From contig OX387199.1 of assembly GCA_947561715.1 (NCBI GenBank), positions 11,227,001 through 11,291,000 on the forward strand: a stretch of DNA of 64,000 nt, in the 5' to 3' direction. A model generated the notes under the pieces. The model searched no databases, was not told the origin of the DNA, and saw only the letters and a program-made list of their open reading frames with translations. Positions 25,041-38,000 of the stretch are shown piece after piece (within the stretch, counting starts at the first letter, position 1; each line of letters starts with the position of its first letter). A program made the translations under genes and the position numbers. This DNA comes from Ascidia mentula. Taxonomy: Eukaryota > Chordata > Ascidiacea > Phlebobranchia > Ascidiidae.

Positions 25041-26058
25041 GATAGTGTTTTAAACCAGTACAATGAACACTTACACTAATGCATCCGTCGCTGCCTTTGC
25101 AAATTAAATTTTGTTTATACCTTCCTCCGCCCTAATGTTTCTTCATCCGCTTCGTGAGATGCCGCATTAGGCGTCTTCAGCGAACAGCTGGAAGAAACAT
25201 ATATCCTGGTAAAGCAACGCGGTTAAAATAGTGTAGCATTCGGCGCCTTACCCTGATGTAGAGATTCCACACAGCAAATCTTAAATATTGCATTGTCTGG
25301 GTCACAACTACTACAATTTCATCATTTATGCGAAATAATTGCGGCAAATTAGTAGATATTGTTGGCAGTCCTTTGTTTGCGCCACAACTTATGGTAAAAT
25401 TATTGACAAAAACCACGTCTCGCGTTGCATGGCCCTTCGGATTTTTGCCAACATTGGAAAGTGATTGAAATGTTTCGATTTTTTACAAATATATAAGCGC
25501 ACATAAAGACAAAATTGTTAGGACAGACAGACTGTTTGCTTGTAAATCTCCATTGGTATTAAGGTTTAGTTGAGAGCTAAGACATACCTTTTCACCGCTT
25601 GTCTGTCTGTGCCGTGACGTCACAACTATAGGTAAATTTACGTTTTATATTTGCCTTCAACTTCATCGAATTCAGTTACAAGAAACATACAAAAATGAAG
25701 ATTGCTAATTAAACCTAGGGGTAAGTTGCAACGCTCATATAGTCATCCATTGGATTTATACCCAAATAAAAAAACAAGCGTTTTAATCCAGAAGTTACCA
25801 AATTACGATATTCTATGGGCCAAAGGAGAAAAATGTTGTTCAGATAACAGGAATCATTCAATTTGCTTGGTGGTACCTGTTGCGCCATTGCGATCTTTTA
25901 TTGGGGCAAAACACGCTTTCTTAATTCGCCAAACTTCACAATTGTAATTACTTCTACCAGCTTTATATTTTTTTAACATTTGTTGTTAATATCCCGTTTA
26001 TTTACGCCGTGTATCATAAGTTTCTTTATACACAATTAATGGATCACATCATACAAAT
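25041..26058. other. Intergenic region between LOX genes 4 and 5
   Basis: This carries the 5' flank of gene 4 and the 3' flank of gene 5. Most of it is duplicated between the relic and gene 4 at 19560-20310, in the same order and orientation, showing that whole gene-plus-spacer units were copied. TTTATT at 25997-26002 is the probable gene 5 poly(A) signal. No coding exon was found. Confidence 0.6.
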
Positions 26059-29000
26059 TTAAATATTTATATCTGCGGGGATTTTGTCTGGGAGTAAAAA
26101 CCAATAGGGGTAAGTGAGTGAAGTATTCCTTTTGCTGAACTTCACACCCAGTTGTAGAAGTTCTGCCTTGAAGTCTTTCTGCATCTGTTTAACCTGTTGT
26201 TCCACAAATAGATTCTCGACAAAGTCGCCCAAAAACACCTGAAAAATTTGTTTAAACGTTACTTGTCTGCAGCTCACATAGTTACTTGCTCTATTGTGAA
26301 TATTATGTTGCAGTTACCTCATCTTGTGAGTATTGTGACAGAGCATAAGCAAAGGCAATCAGAATATTACTGACTGCAATTCCAGGAAGTGAGTTAAGGA
26401 TACGATTTTCATCTGCCTGTAATATATGTTGGAAAGTTATGTGTATACTTTAATATGGGGAATACTTTCCTCACCTCTCCTTTTTTGTGTGGTGGCAACA
26501 CCATGCTTGCTGGTGCGTTTGGTATAAATTGATAAGTTTCCATTTGGCCGAAATTAACAGCTGCGTGTTGTGCAGAACTTTGGAAGATAACTATGGTGCA
26601 GATTCGCACCTGAAATTGTGGGAAAAATTTCATCACCGTTTGGTGTCAACTAACATTTTGTAATTAAAATAAATATTTTACCAATTCATCAATAGTTTTG
26701 ATTTTGTCCGGCATTCCCCTCCTGTTTCCGTCTTGCCAACCAAATCCTTCATTTGCCAAATCAGAAGCCCAACATTGGAGTTCAAAGTCGTTCACCACAT
26801 CCTGTAATTTATGTTTAATATAGAGTAAATGACACCTGCGTTCAGTAAAAGCGTTACGAACCACTTCGCATTTGTAATAGAATCTAATCACTTTATCGAC
26901 ATAAGTTTTGACCGAATTCCACAGATCCAAGCCATCATCACGATAATGATAATTTGGCAACAAAGTTGGATCGTCCACGCCTGAAAAAACATTTCAATTA
27001 ATGAACTAGCACAGGACAAGATCAATTTTAATTACCTCTGGATTTTAAGTTTTGTGGCAAGTCAACATCAGACAAATTGAAGTTCTTGAAGAAATAACGT
27101 ACTGTATCCATGGCACCTAACATACAGGACATGTTATTGTAACAGTTTTCTAGCAAACCTGTGTGGCATTAGTTTATAATAACATACTCAGAGCAATAGC
27201 TTGGTTAGCAAGTGAACCAGGTGGAATCAAAACTTTTCTTGCTTGTTCGTTGATCGAAGCGACCGCACTGAGGTGGGGTTTCAAAAGCTTGTAAAGTGGA
27301 TGACTGAGCGGAAAGTTTCGGAAAGTGGCCACAGAGAAAGTCTCTGACAGTCCATGGGTGAGCAAGTAGTGATATGTCCACTAGAATTTTTGAGGTTGGT
27401 TTTTGAATTTTTGTTGTTTTCTTTAAACAATGATGTGTTGGATTTACCTCATGAATACAAGTCTGAGTTGTTCGAAAATACATTTTTGCAAGCAGCCAGT
27501 CGTATTGGTTGTCATCTGGTGTAAATACCGATGTCGCGTCGTTAGGAACAAGTTGGATTGCAATGGGAATGAAATCACCCGACGCATTGACTTGAAACAA
27601 ACCGATGCAGTCTGTGCAATCGAACTTGTTAGTTGTAAGAAGAATATTGTTTCGCTCGATATTGGAGACGTATTGGTAATCAGCGATGTACATTTTTCCC
27701 GCCTACACACAAAATACCATTGTGAATATATTGAAAAAAACAATTTTACATTGTTTAATTGAAACTAACCGCCATTTCTGAAGCAAGCGTTTTTCCTACA
27801 CCAAGCAATTTGCCCACTAGTGCCTGGGTTATATTGCAATAGCTTGGTAGCTTGGTGCATCGCTTGAAAGCTGTTGGTGATATTCCTGTCAAAACTTGCC
27901 GCCCAAACTCAACATCTTTTTTCCAGCTGTACACAGAGGAATTACACAGTACACATATATATTTTTGCTTGAAAGTACTTTTTGTCACTTACTCTTGAAA
28001 AAATGGTGGATCCTTATACGCAGTCCCGACGTAAAGCAATCTGTAATCATCTATGGTGTCAATTGCCAATGGACCTGCAAAAATCATTTTAGCATCAACT
28101 TGTGTTTTGCGTTGTAAGGACACTAAGCTATTGTCCAACCTCGAAACAGATTCATGCCGGTATTGACAGCTAAACCCAACCCAGCCAAGCCACCACGAAC
28201 GGCTTGACCTTTAGTTCCACTATAAAGACGTGGAAGGCCTTTCAATGCATCTACATGAAGAAACCTTGCGATTCCCCATCCCAAGTCGGCATTAGAAGTT
28301 GGTTTCGGGTTCCATGGCAACAAATTTTTGTTGTATTTAATCTCATCCATGCGCAACTTTTGAACAGCAGCATTTGTCACATTTTGTGGAAGTTTCGCTG
28401 GAAATATGTCATAAATTCCAAGCAAAAAGATTTAAAAAAATATTAATATCAAAAATAAGGTCTTGTTATGGAAAACCAATCAGTTTCATCAGCAAGTTTT
28501 TTGGCAACAAACTTCTATTACACGCATTCAAATGGAGATCGTGCATCAGACAATTTTTTTGAATCGTGCATCAGACAAATTACAAATAATCAAAGGCGTG
28601 ATAGGTTTTCATCTGGTCGTGGTAAAAGTTCCAGAAATGAATTAAATTGTCAACGGTCAAAAGGCCAATACAAAAAAATGTTTATTTTACCTTTTCCCAA
28701 AGTAATAGAGACTTCATCGTTTTCCACCCACTTATATATTGGAAAATTGTACACGATTTGTTGGTGGTTTACGATTACGTAATCAACCATCCAATTCTTG
28801 TTAGTGCTGATTCCTAATAATTCTACAAAGAAATAAGTTTTCCGAAGATTCTTGGTTATCTTTTTACGCGTATTTAGGTTTTGCACAAAGTTTATTTGTG
28901 ATTGGAATTCGTGGTGCGCAGTGGTCCGAAGAAACTGGTAAACTGTATATATTTAACTGAGTTGTTTTTCAGTAAAACGTCACAAGGTAAAATTAAACTT

Positions 29001-29472
29001 ACGGAAAGTTAGAATGATCGGCGGTCCAACTGTTTTCCCACTATTGTTTTCGACCGTGTAATCTCTTGTTGCTCCAGCTTCAAAATCATTCTCAAAGAAA
29101 TAGTCAAGCGTGTGCCAATCAGTCGAGTTTCCGTTGTTTCCGGTGATTTTTACTTGAACAGTCTCATTAGTTCCAGTTGTGCGATATCGCTTGTTGGTCT
29201 GCATTAAAATGTAACTACAATAATGATTTATCTGTTTTGTTGGGACTTGCTGTCAATGCAATACTTACAGGTTATTTATTACAAAAATTGCAAACATGTT
29301 TAAGTAGTAAATTTGTCTAGTAAATCAAGGATTACTATGCGTACAAATTCTTAATATCGAGTTTCATGTGTGAACCAGAAGAATTTAGAACAAGAAATAA
29401 CTTATAATATTCCTCAGTTTCAACTTGTTAGGTAAAATCACTTACCGTTATGGTCAAAACGTATATATCCAT
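26059..29472 (-). CDS. LOX gene 5: 5-lipoxygenase-like arachidonate lipoxygenase, 14 exons
   Basis: The most compact copy. Exons in transcript order are 29472-29446, 29198-29003, 28822-28691, 28397-28140, 28074-27993, 27926-27770, 27702-27448, 27380-27188, 27116-27036, 26980-26862, 26801-26682, 26609-26475, 26416-26318 and 26238-26059, giving 677 residues. Exon 1 encodes MDIYVLTIT, the start of the PLAT domain. Iron ligands are His368 and His373 (IHEWTYH), His555, Asn559 and Ile677. The Coffa residue is Ala416 (INEQAR), so S-type oxygenation is predicted. The PLAT segment [14 protein letters not shown] holds one of the Trp residues that in ALOX5 help membrane binding (family knowledge). Nearly identical to genes 6 and 7 over most exons. 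Confidence 0.93.
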
Positions 29473-29859
29473 GATACTGCTTGAAATCAGTACAATGAAC
29501 ACTTACACAAATGCCTTCGTCGTTGCCTCCACAAGCAATGTTTATATTTGCCTCAGCCCTAAAATTTCTGCATCCGATTATCGTGCGACAAATCGTGAAA
29601 TGTCGCAGAGAGCATTTTCCACGCAACTAAGGGCAGTTGTAAAGACGTACAAAAGCTGCCAGTAACCACTGCAGATGCTTGAGCTTTAAATCGATGCAAA
29701 TAGATGATTTTTACAGGTGATCATTTCAAGTGTGATCAAATAAACTATTGGATTAGCAAGGTTTCCATAGAAAGCGTAATTTACTTTTATTATTAAAAAA
29801 GTATATTCAATATTTTTACACTTTCCACACAAGATTTTGCTTAACTTTAAGTTTGTAGC

Positions 29860-30320
29860 GGGTGCTTGATAGCGTGTATTTTAATGACTGCGCGTCGTTA
29901 CAAGAACACGCTCAATTTCGAGACACGCGCAGAAAAAAGGAAAACACATCACGCTTCAGTAAGTTCAAGGGCGGCATCCGCCACATTATTCCACCCCAGA
30001 AGCGGGACGTTGTTTTTTGGACGCCCTCTTTTGCGAGCTTGCCCAACAGGTACCGGTTGGAACAGTCGACTATAGCAGGTTTAAGGCGATCAATCGAAAT
30101 AGAATGTTCAACACCTTAAATGTATGTCACAAAATACTTTTCGTGACGAGCACACACTTTAAAAGGACCATCATACGGTGGCGAAAGTGGGGGGCGATAT
30201 GCGATATCCATCTTTACGCACGAAAACATATGTGCAATTGCGTAACGAAGGTGGCACAAATGCACGAGTTCGACCAATGGCGCGACATTGGCTGCGGTAT
30301 TAATGTTTGATACACACAAG
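29860..30320 (-). pseudogene. Broken LTR-retrotransposon (gypsy-type) integrase C-terminal end
   Basis: On the - strand, a frame at about 30320-30116 contains the PPYDGPFKV segment followed by CARHEKYFVTYI, and after a stop an aligned segment reads VEHSISIDRLKPA. These are typical of the extreme C-terminus of the pol integrase in Ty3/gypsy-type elements, where the PYDGPYKV and VSIDRLKPA motifs sit close together. At least one stop interrupts the frame, and no protease, reverse transcriptase or integrase core is visible nearby, so this is a dead fragment. Confidence 0.7.
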
Positions 30321-32942
30321 ATTACATCTACATAACAAACTGACTCACATAGAAAAAACTGTAGGTAATTTTGAAACATACCATATTACATAAATTTGTA
30401 TGTATATTCTTCAAGTTTTTCAAAATATTTTTCCCTGTGGTAGGCTACTTAACTTATTACCAGTTTCACAAACATTATATCAGAGTAACAACCCCAAAGC
30501 ATTTCGACCTTTGGCCATCTGATGATGTAAATTGTTTGTATAATTGCATGTAGTTAGGAAAGCATTTTTACACTAGGAGACATTATACCCATATTTCTGC
30601 ATATAAAATGACGTCATGATTACGTCACTAGATTTATTACGCCAACACAGTACGTTGATACATACTTAAACCAAATGTTACATCTTGTTTGCCAGTAATT
30701 GCCGATTTCTATGAATGCACATTTTTGTCCACACTAATGTGTGTTGCAATCTTATACGGTCTGTGACGTAATAATAAGAGACCAAGTTTTAAGTGATAAC
30801 GCAACAACGTGGTTTTGTCCTTTTTGTGTCCGACAACTGTGCAGCACAGTGCTACGTCATTTTTATTCTGCAAAAGGTTTTTTTGTGTTGCGAGCAGGCA
30901 TTTTCTAGTGAGTCTATTTGTACATATGTGTGTAACGACTGAAGAACCAAATAACCGAAATGTGTAAATTGGAACTTTGGCAAATTTAACTGCGATGACT
31001 TAGAAGTCAGTTCGCTGAACAGTATAGCTGCCCTTGTTTATGTAATTAACTTTACACCACGGTGTTGACGCTGTCTTTGTACTCACAGTGTCTCTCTTGC
31101 ATTTGTACACACGTGAAGCGTGTGGTATTCAATATTCTGTCGCCCAAAGTTATCGGTAAGCATTGCGTGTGTTACGTCATAGTGGCGCATTGTAGTTTAT
31201 GTTGCTTGTTTCTTTTAGGTGTGCGACAGTAACTGCTTGGACCGTCTTTGTGGTCCAGAGTTTCCCGGTTCCCAAATAGTTGGTGAGCCTTATGCTGTAA
31301 TTGACTACTTGTGAAGTGTATTTGTTTGACACATTGCCTTCTGTGTAGAAACCGTGTTCTAAGGGTCCACGTGACTTTTCGTCTCCTCCCGACGTCTGTA
31401 TCGTCTACATTTCAAATTCATTCTTTCTTTCGTACGATTGCGTACTGCACATTCGACAACAAGAATAACATCAACTGAGTGAGCGAGTTTGAGGCCCATT
31501 TAGGATACGCGTCTTAACTGCGGGAATTCCGCCTCGTGTGACGTTCCGCGCCAAGAACTAGGCGCGTTCAACGGACGTTACACCAAATATTACATACGGT
31601 GGTATACTTACACTTTAAAACTTCAATTTACACATGGTGTCCAAAAAACTGTTCGACAATACATCGCCGTACCTCGGAAAGAAGGGTAGGGAGTATTTAA
31701 TATTTTTAATTATTGGAATTAACATAGCACTAAGTTTAACATACTTAAAATTCAGCTCGAAACTCTACCCACGTTTTAAGTAATTCCAATTTATATGTGA
31801 GCTTCCTATCTCTTCGAATACAAAAAGTCGCATTTGATCTCCTGGAAGTCATGCGTGACAGAGACAATCAGGAGCCGTTGCACTACCATAAGAGTATACT
31901 ATGGTGGCATCCGCCACAAGTTTTCCATTCACTGGAACGTTTTTGTACATTAAACCATAGAACAGGTTTTTCAAAAACATGTTTCATACAATCAAACATC
32001 AATGTTTTCTCCATCCAGGACCATATGTTTTATACCTAACCCTACGAAGGTTTCATTGAAAAATGTGTTTTATGACTAACCCTGAAAAATTCATATGATA
32101 TACGTTGTCGCATTACATCTTGTACATACTTGTGCGTGTTGTTAACGTATAAACAGTAATTGAGCTTGTTACGTAATAGAGTCACTTCTAACACCATTTA
32201 TTGTCTAAATTTTATTCTATCTTTGAATGGCTGGCTGCTGTGTGGACGTGTTGTTTCTTGGCATCAAAAGTGATTATCCACGACAAATACGTGTTGCAAG
32301 TGGTATATGACGTTACAATTAACCAATAGTTTTGTCTAAAAATTCGGTGTACTTTACGGGGTTTCCAGATTGGCCTTTTTAAAAGCAGTTTGGTCCTCAA
32401 AAATTATGTTAAACCTTGTTTTGAATTACGCTTTATAAGACCTATCGCCTTTTTTGTTATTGTTGAGTTGCTTTGTACATATGTGTACAAGATTCCTAAA
32501 CTAAATTAACAAAACTATATTGCTGTAGATTCAACTGCGGTGTCATTCCTGTTTTTTCTACACCTAATAAAGCGTAGTTCTTTGACGCGGAGCCTTTGCT
32601 TTGTAGAAACCGCCTTTGTTGATTCTTTTTCTCTCGTCCTTTGATTTGTGTACGTCGCCGAACAAGCGTATACCATTGTTTGAAGGTTAACGGGGTGTAA
32701 AGTGCGAAGTACATTGACCAATGGATAAGAGAGGCGAGACCGAAGGTTAAAAACCACTGATATGTTTAGTCCCTTGTCGCACTGCCAGGCTTTAAATACC
32801 TTTTCATTTGTGAACCATGTCACAAGTTAGCCAGAAGTGACATTTATATTCGATGCAAAAACATTGACCTGCGCCAAAGATTTTCCCCTTCAAAATGGAT
32901 AAATTATTTGGCACAAGGTGAATACCTTCACCATTATTTAAC

Positions 32943-33463
32943 TCAATGGTTCCCCCCTGGGGGCGTTTGCAATCGTGCGGGGGGCGCTGGAGCCCAAATG
33001 GGCGATCAGGGGGCGCTATGCGAAATAAATGACGGATTGGTGGGCGCTTGGTGACCGGGCAAATTTTCTCTTATAGCGTAAGTCGGTGTTTCCCAACCGG
33101 TGGTACGCGTATCACTAGTGGTACGTGAGCACCTTTCCGTAATTTGCGTGTAAAGTTCGAATTTAACAAATCGTAACTGATTTCAAAATTTCCGATAGTT
33201 TATACCCTAGGTTACTTTGTAACACTCAATTAGGTGGTACGCAACCACAAAAAGGTTCAGTCCAATCTTTGTATAATTTATGCTCCTTTAAAAAAGGTTT
33301 TTCTCGCATGCTGAACTAGAAGTTATCGATTCTGTCGTCACAACGAACTTAATTGACAAGCAACAAATAAATGTGTTATGTTTTTGTCTGTTCTGTTGGG
33401 CGTTGTTAAATGACTAAGGTGTTTGGGGGGCGGTGCAGAAAAAAAGTTTGAAAAACGCTGATT
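32943..33463. mobile_element. hAT-like non-autonomous element with a nested second piece
   Basis: The right end read in reverse begins CAGCGTTTTTCAAACTTTTT and the left side begins near CAATGGTTCCCCCC. Such CAG(n)GGTTCNCAAAC ends are characteristic of hAT-superfamily MITEs. Inside, from about 33084, is a second similar end (GTGTTTCCCAACCGGTGGTAC) that also occurs at 62397. No transposase frame is present. Exact ends and target duplications could not be fixed. Confidence 0.4.
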
Positions 33464-34035
33464 TAACACATACTTGTCAAAGAGATATCAATTTGCAAAC
33501 AACACATTCATATAACTGCTCGTTTGAACCCAAAATGCGGACTATGTTTGAGACAAAGCTTCTGCTTTTTTATGGCAACAGTTCTATCGTTTATTTTTGG
33601 AAATTACCTCATTTTCAAACTTAGTGAAAGGACCATCTTACCGCAATGGACTAAGATTATGACGCCTTTTAATTATTAATCCGCCAGGAAGAATGTACAT
33701 GTACAGTCGCTGAATAAATGACACCAACATATATGATGCATACTAAACTGTTCGTTCTTCCGGTGAAAAAACAACAAATATAAATCCTTTTGTTTTAAAA
33801 GAATGTAATTTTCTGACGTTTCGCCTGTACGAACGGCTTTTTCGGATAATAAATTAAACACAGTAGCAAACCCAAAGGCAAGAAAATAAAACCCAAAGCC
33901 GAAAGTACTTTTCCATCAATGCGATTTTTCCAGGATCAACCCTTTTGCAAAAATTGTTTCTTGTTTAATTAATTTTGTTTCCTTCCAACTGTGGTCGGTG
34001 ATAAGGATGTGGGCGCATAGAGCAGATTTATTAGG

Positions 34036-34272
34036 CTACATATTGCGTAGTGCTGCCTTGCTTTCTATAATACTGAACGTCAAATTACGTTTCGTCTGGC
34101 CAATGTAAACAGTGTTGCAATCAAGCCAGGGTATTTGGTAAACTATACCGGTCATTAAGGGCATGGAATTACGGTCTTTTGGTTTGGGTGGCATATTTTC
34201 TAGGGTACACAAAGGTTTCATGGCAACTTTTGCTCCAGTAGCGTCGTGCAATCTTGACATCCGCTTAGACAT
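34036..34272 (-). pseudogene. Penelope-like element GIY-YIG endonuclease fragment
   Basis: The translated - strand contains GIVYQIPWLDCNTVYIGQTK followed by a KAALRN segment. This matches the GIY-YIG endonuclease found at the end of Penelope-like retroelements, where GxVYxIPCxxCxxVYIGxT is the usual pattern; here the first Cys of the pair is Trp. The frame stops after ALRNM although similar protein sequence (PNKSALCAHIL) continues past the stop, and no reverse transcriptase is seen upstream. It is a truncated, inactive copy. Confidence 0.65.
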
Positions 34273-35037
34273 TCCTTGTATACATATATGGTATAATAGT
34301 GAATGCTGTGTATGTTTGTTATGTGTGCGGGGTGTGAATCAATTAATACACATATTTTCATATTTAGCAATTTATAAAAAATAAAAAACAAAAATAAAAA
34401 AAAAATTTGAAGCGAGCAGTTGTTTGCTGTGCGAGTGTGACTTTGAAACTCACGCAAACCAGGAACACGTCACGCAAACCAGGAAAACTCAAAGCAAGGG
34501 AACGAAAAGAGAAAGGCAACATATGCGCTGCGTTAAACTCCGCTACATAATCCCTTCCAGAAGCGGAACCAATTCATGTTACTTTTTATTTACATACCTT
34601 CATTTAGGCAATTTGATTATATAGACAACAATATATATTTGCTGATTGCAAAGGTACAAAATTTTTTTGGTTAACAACGATTCAACCAACCTCACAGTAA
34701 GATTCATCAGAAATATATAATTTTTTTTAATGTAGATTACCTAAACATTTTAAGTGGTATTCCCACAAACCCTTTTTGCGGAGTTGAAGTGTGGACTCCA
34801 CAATCTGACCCCTAAGTATAAATTATTAAAAATGCTTTAACCCCACTTTTTATTCATAATTTACTCATGTAACTACGATATTCTATGGGTCAAAAAACTC
34901 TTTCTTAATACGACAAACCTCACAATTGTAATTAACTTGATCAACATATTTTTTAAAGATTTATTTAATATCCCGTTTATTTACGCCGTGTATCATAAGT
35001 TTCTTTGTACACAATTGATGGATCACATCATACAAAT

Positions 35038-38000
35038 TTAAATATTTATATTTGTGGGGATTTTGTCTGGGAGTAAAAACCAATAGGGGTAAGTGAGTGA
35101 AGAATTCCTTTTGCTGAACTTCGCACCCAGTTGTAGAAGTTCGGCCTTGAAGTCTTTCTGCATCTGTTTAACCTGTTGTTCCACAAATAGATTCTCGACA
35201 AAGTGGCCCAAAAACACCTGAACAATTTGTTTAAACGTTACTTTCCATGCAGCAAATAAATTATGTTGCTTTTACCTCATCTTGTGCGAATTGTGACAGA
35301 GCATAAGCAAACGCTACAAGAATATTACTGACTGCAATTCCAGGAAGTGAGTTAAGGATACGATTTTCATCTGCCTGTAATATATGTTGGAAAGTTATGT
35401 GTATATTTTAATATGGGGAATACTTTGCTCACCTCTCCTTTTTTGTGGGGTGGCAACATCATGCTTGCTGGTGCGTTTGGTATAAATTGATAAGTTTCCA
35501 TTTGGCCGAAATTAACAGCTGCGTGTTGTGCAGAACTTTGGAAGATAATTATGGTGCAGATACGCACCTGAAATTGTGGTAAAAATTTCATCACCGTTTG
35601 ATGTCAACTAACATTTTGTAATTAAAATAAATATTTTACCAATTCATCAATAGTTCTGATTTTGTCTGGCATTCCCCTGCTGTTTCCATCTTGCCAACCA
35701 AATCCTTCATTTGCCAAATCAGAAGCCCAACATTGGAGTTCAAAGTCGTTCACCACATCCTGTAATTCATGTTTAATAACAAAAAAGGCCCCTGCGTTCA
35801 GTAAAAGCGTTACGAACCAGTTCGCTTTTGTAAAAGAACCTGATCACTTTATCGACATAAGTTTTGACTGAATTCCACAGATCCAAGCCATCGTCACGAT
35901 AATGATAATTTGGCAACAAAGTTGGATCGTCCACGCCTAAAAAACATTTTAAATGTTACTCAGATGGAATTTAACCTGCCGAAACTTCACCGAAAGCACT
36001 GTTTCACACATCAAATAGATAAGACCAAAAAAATCATAAATTACCTCTGGCTTTTAAGTTTTGTGGCAAGTCAACATCAGACAAATTGAAGTTCTTGAAG
36101 AAATAACGTACTGTATCAATGGCACCTAACATACAGGACGTGTTATTGTAACAGTTTTCTAGCAAACCTGTGTGGCTATAGTTTATAATAACATACTCAG
36201 AGCAATAGCTTGGTTGGCAAGTGACACAGATGGAATCAAAACTTTTCTTGCTTGGTCGTTGATCGAAGCGACCGCACTGAGGTGGGGTTTCAAAAGCTTG
36301 TAAAGCGGATGACTGAGCGGAAAATTTCGGAAAGTGGCAACAGAGAAAGTTTCTGACAGTCCATGGGTGAGCAAGAAGTGATATGTCCACTAAAATTTAG
36401 GTTTGTTTTTGAAACTACCGAATTTACATGGTTTTATTAACATAATGATCAGTTACAGAATTGAACGATTTACCTCATGAATACCACTAAAACGAAGTTA
36501 ATAAATAAAACTATACCAACGTGGCAACAAGTAAGCAAAGATATATTGGAATGTTGCATTGAACGATTTACCTCATGAACACATGACTGAGTTGTGCGAA
36601 AATACATTTTTGCAAGCAGCCAGTCGTATTGGTTGTCATCTGGTGTAAATACCGATGTCGCGTCGTTAGGAACAAGTTGGATTGCAATGGGAATGAAATC
36701 ACCCGACGCATTAACTTGAAACAAACCGATGCAGTCAGCACAGTTTAACTTGTTAGTTGTTAGGAGACAATTGTTTCGTTCGATATTGGAGACGTATTGG
36801 TAATCAGCGATGTAAATTTTTCCCGCCTACACAGAAAAGACCATTGTGAATAAATTGAAAACAATTTAAAATTGTTTAATTGAAACCAACCGCCATTTCT
36901 GAAGCAAGCGTTTTTTCTGCACCAAGTGATTTGCCCACAAGGGCCTGGGTTATATTGCAATAGCTTGGTAGCTTGGTGCATCGCTTGAAAGCTGTTGGTG
37001 ATATTCCTGTCAAAACTTGTCGCCCAAACTCAACATCTTTTTTCCAGCTATAAACAGAGTTAAATATAAATTTTTATTAATGTAAGCACTTTTTGTTACT
37101 TACTCTTGAAAAAATGGTGGATCCTTATACGTTGTCCCAACGTAAAGCAATCTGTAATCATCTATGGTTTTAATTGCCAATGGACCTGTTAAATATAAAC
37201 ATATTTAAAAAACAAACAGTTTCCGGTAAAGTATTAAGTCGGTGTCGAACCTTGAAACAGATTCATGCCGGTATTAACAGCTAAACCCAACCCAGCAAAG
37301 CCACCACGAACCGCTTGACCTTGTGTACCACTATAAAGACGTGGAAGGCCTTTCACTATATCTACATGAAGAAACCTTGCGATTCCCCATCCCAAGTCGG
37401 CATTAGAAGTTGGTTTCGGGTTCCATGGCAACAAAATCTTGTTGTATTTAATCTCATCCACGCGCAACTTTTGAACAGCAGCATTTGTCACATTTTGTGG
37501 AAGTGTCGCTGGAAATACATCAAAAACATACATTTTTTTAAAATTATCAACCAAACAACTTACAATCTGCTGTAATTTGTTAGCAAAAATCTTTTAAAAC
37601 ATCATTATATTGGCAGTTTGGGTTTAATTTTTACCTTTCCCCAAAGTAACAGAGACCTCATCGTTTTCCACCCACTTATAAATTGGAAAATCGTACACGA
37701 TTTGTTGGTGGTTTACGATTACGGAATCAACCATCCAATTCTTGTTAAAGCTGATTCCCACCAATCCTTCATAAACAAACACAGTAAAACAGAGAGCCAG
37801 AGCTAAACTGCTGTTTATCACATTATGTAGACGTTTTGAACTCTTTCTGGGGGCCTCATCAGTACTATAATGAACTGCTTGCAAAAGAGCGTCGAGGTAG
37901 AGTTCATTTAGCAGTTCATTATAGTACTGATGAGGCCCCCAGAAAGAGTTCGAAACGTCTACATAATGTGTTAAACAGCATTTTAGCTCTGGCTTTCCTT

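Larger units (their letters stand above)
29473..35037. other. Transposon-rich gap between LOX genes 5 and 6
   Basis: No intact gene was found. The start (29473-29650) is the gene 5 5' flank. Pieces that can be named are the gypsy-type integrase end at 29860-30320, a hAT-like fragment at 32943-33463, and the Penelope-type GIY-YIG fragment at 34036-34272, all listed separately. The stretch 30600-32900 shows nothing I recognise; it might include a long terminal repeat belonging to the gypsy-type relic. The last 200 bases match the 3' flank of the - strand LOX genes, with TTTATT at 34976-34981. Confidence 0.5.
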
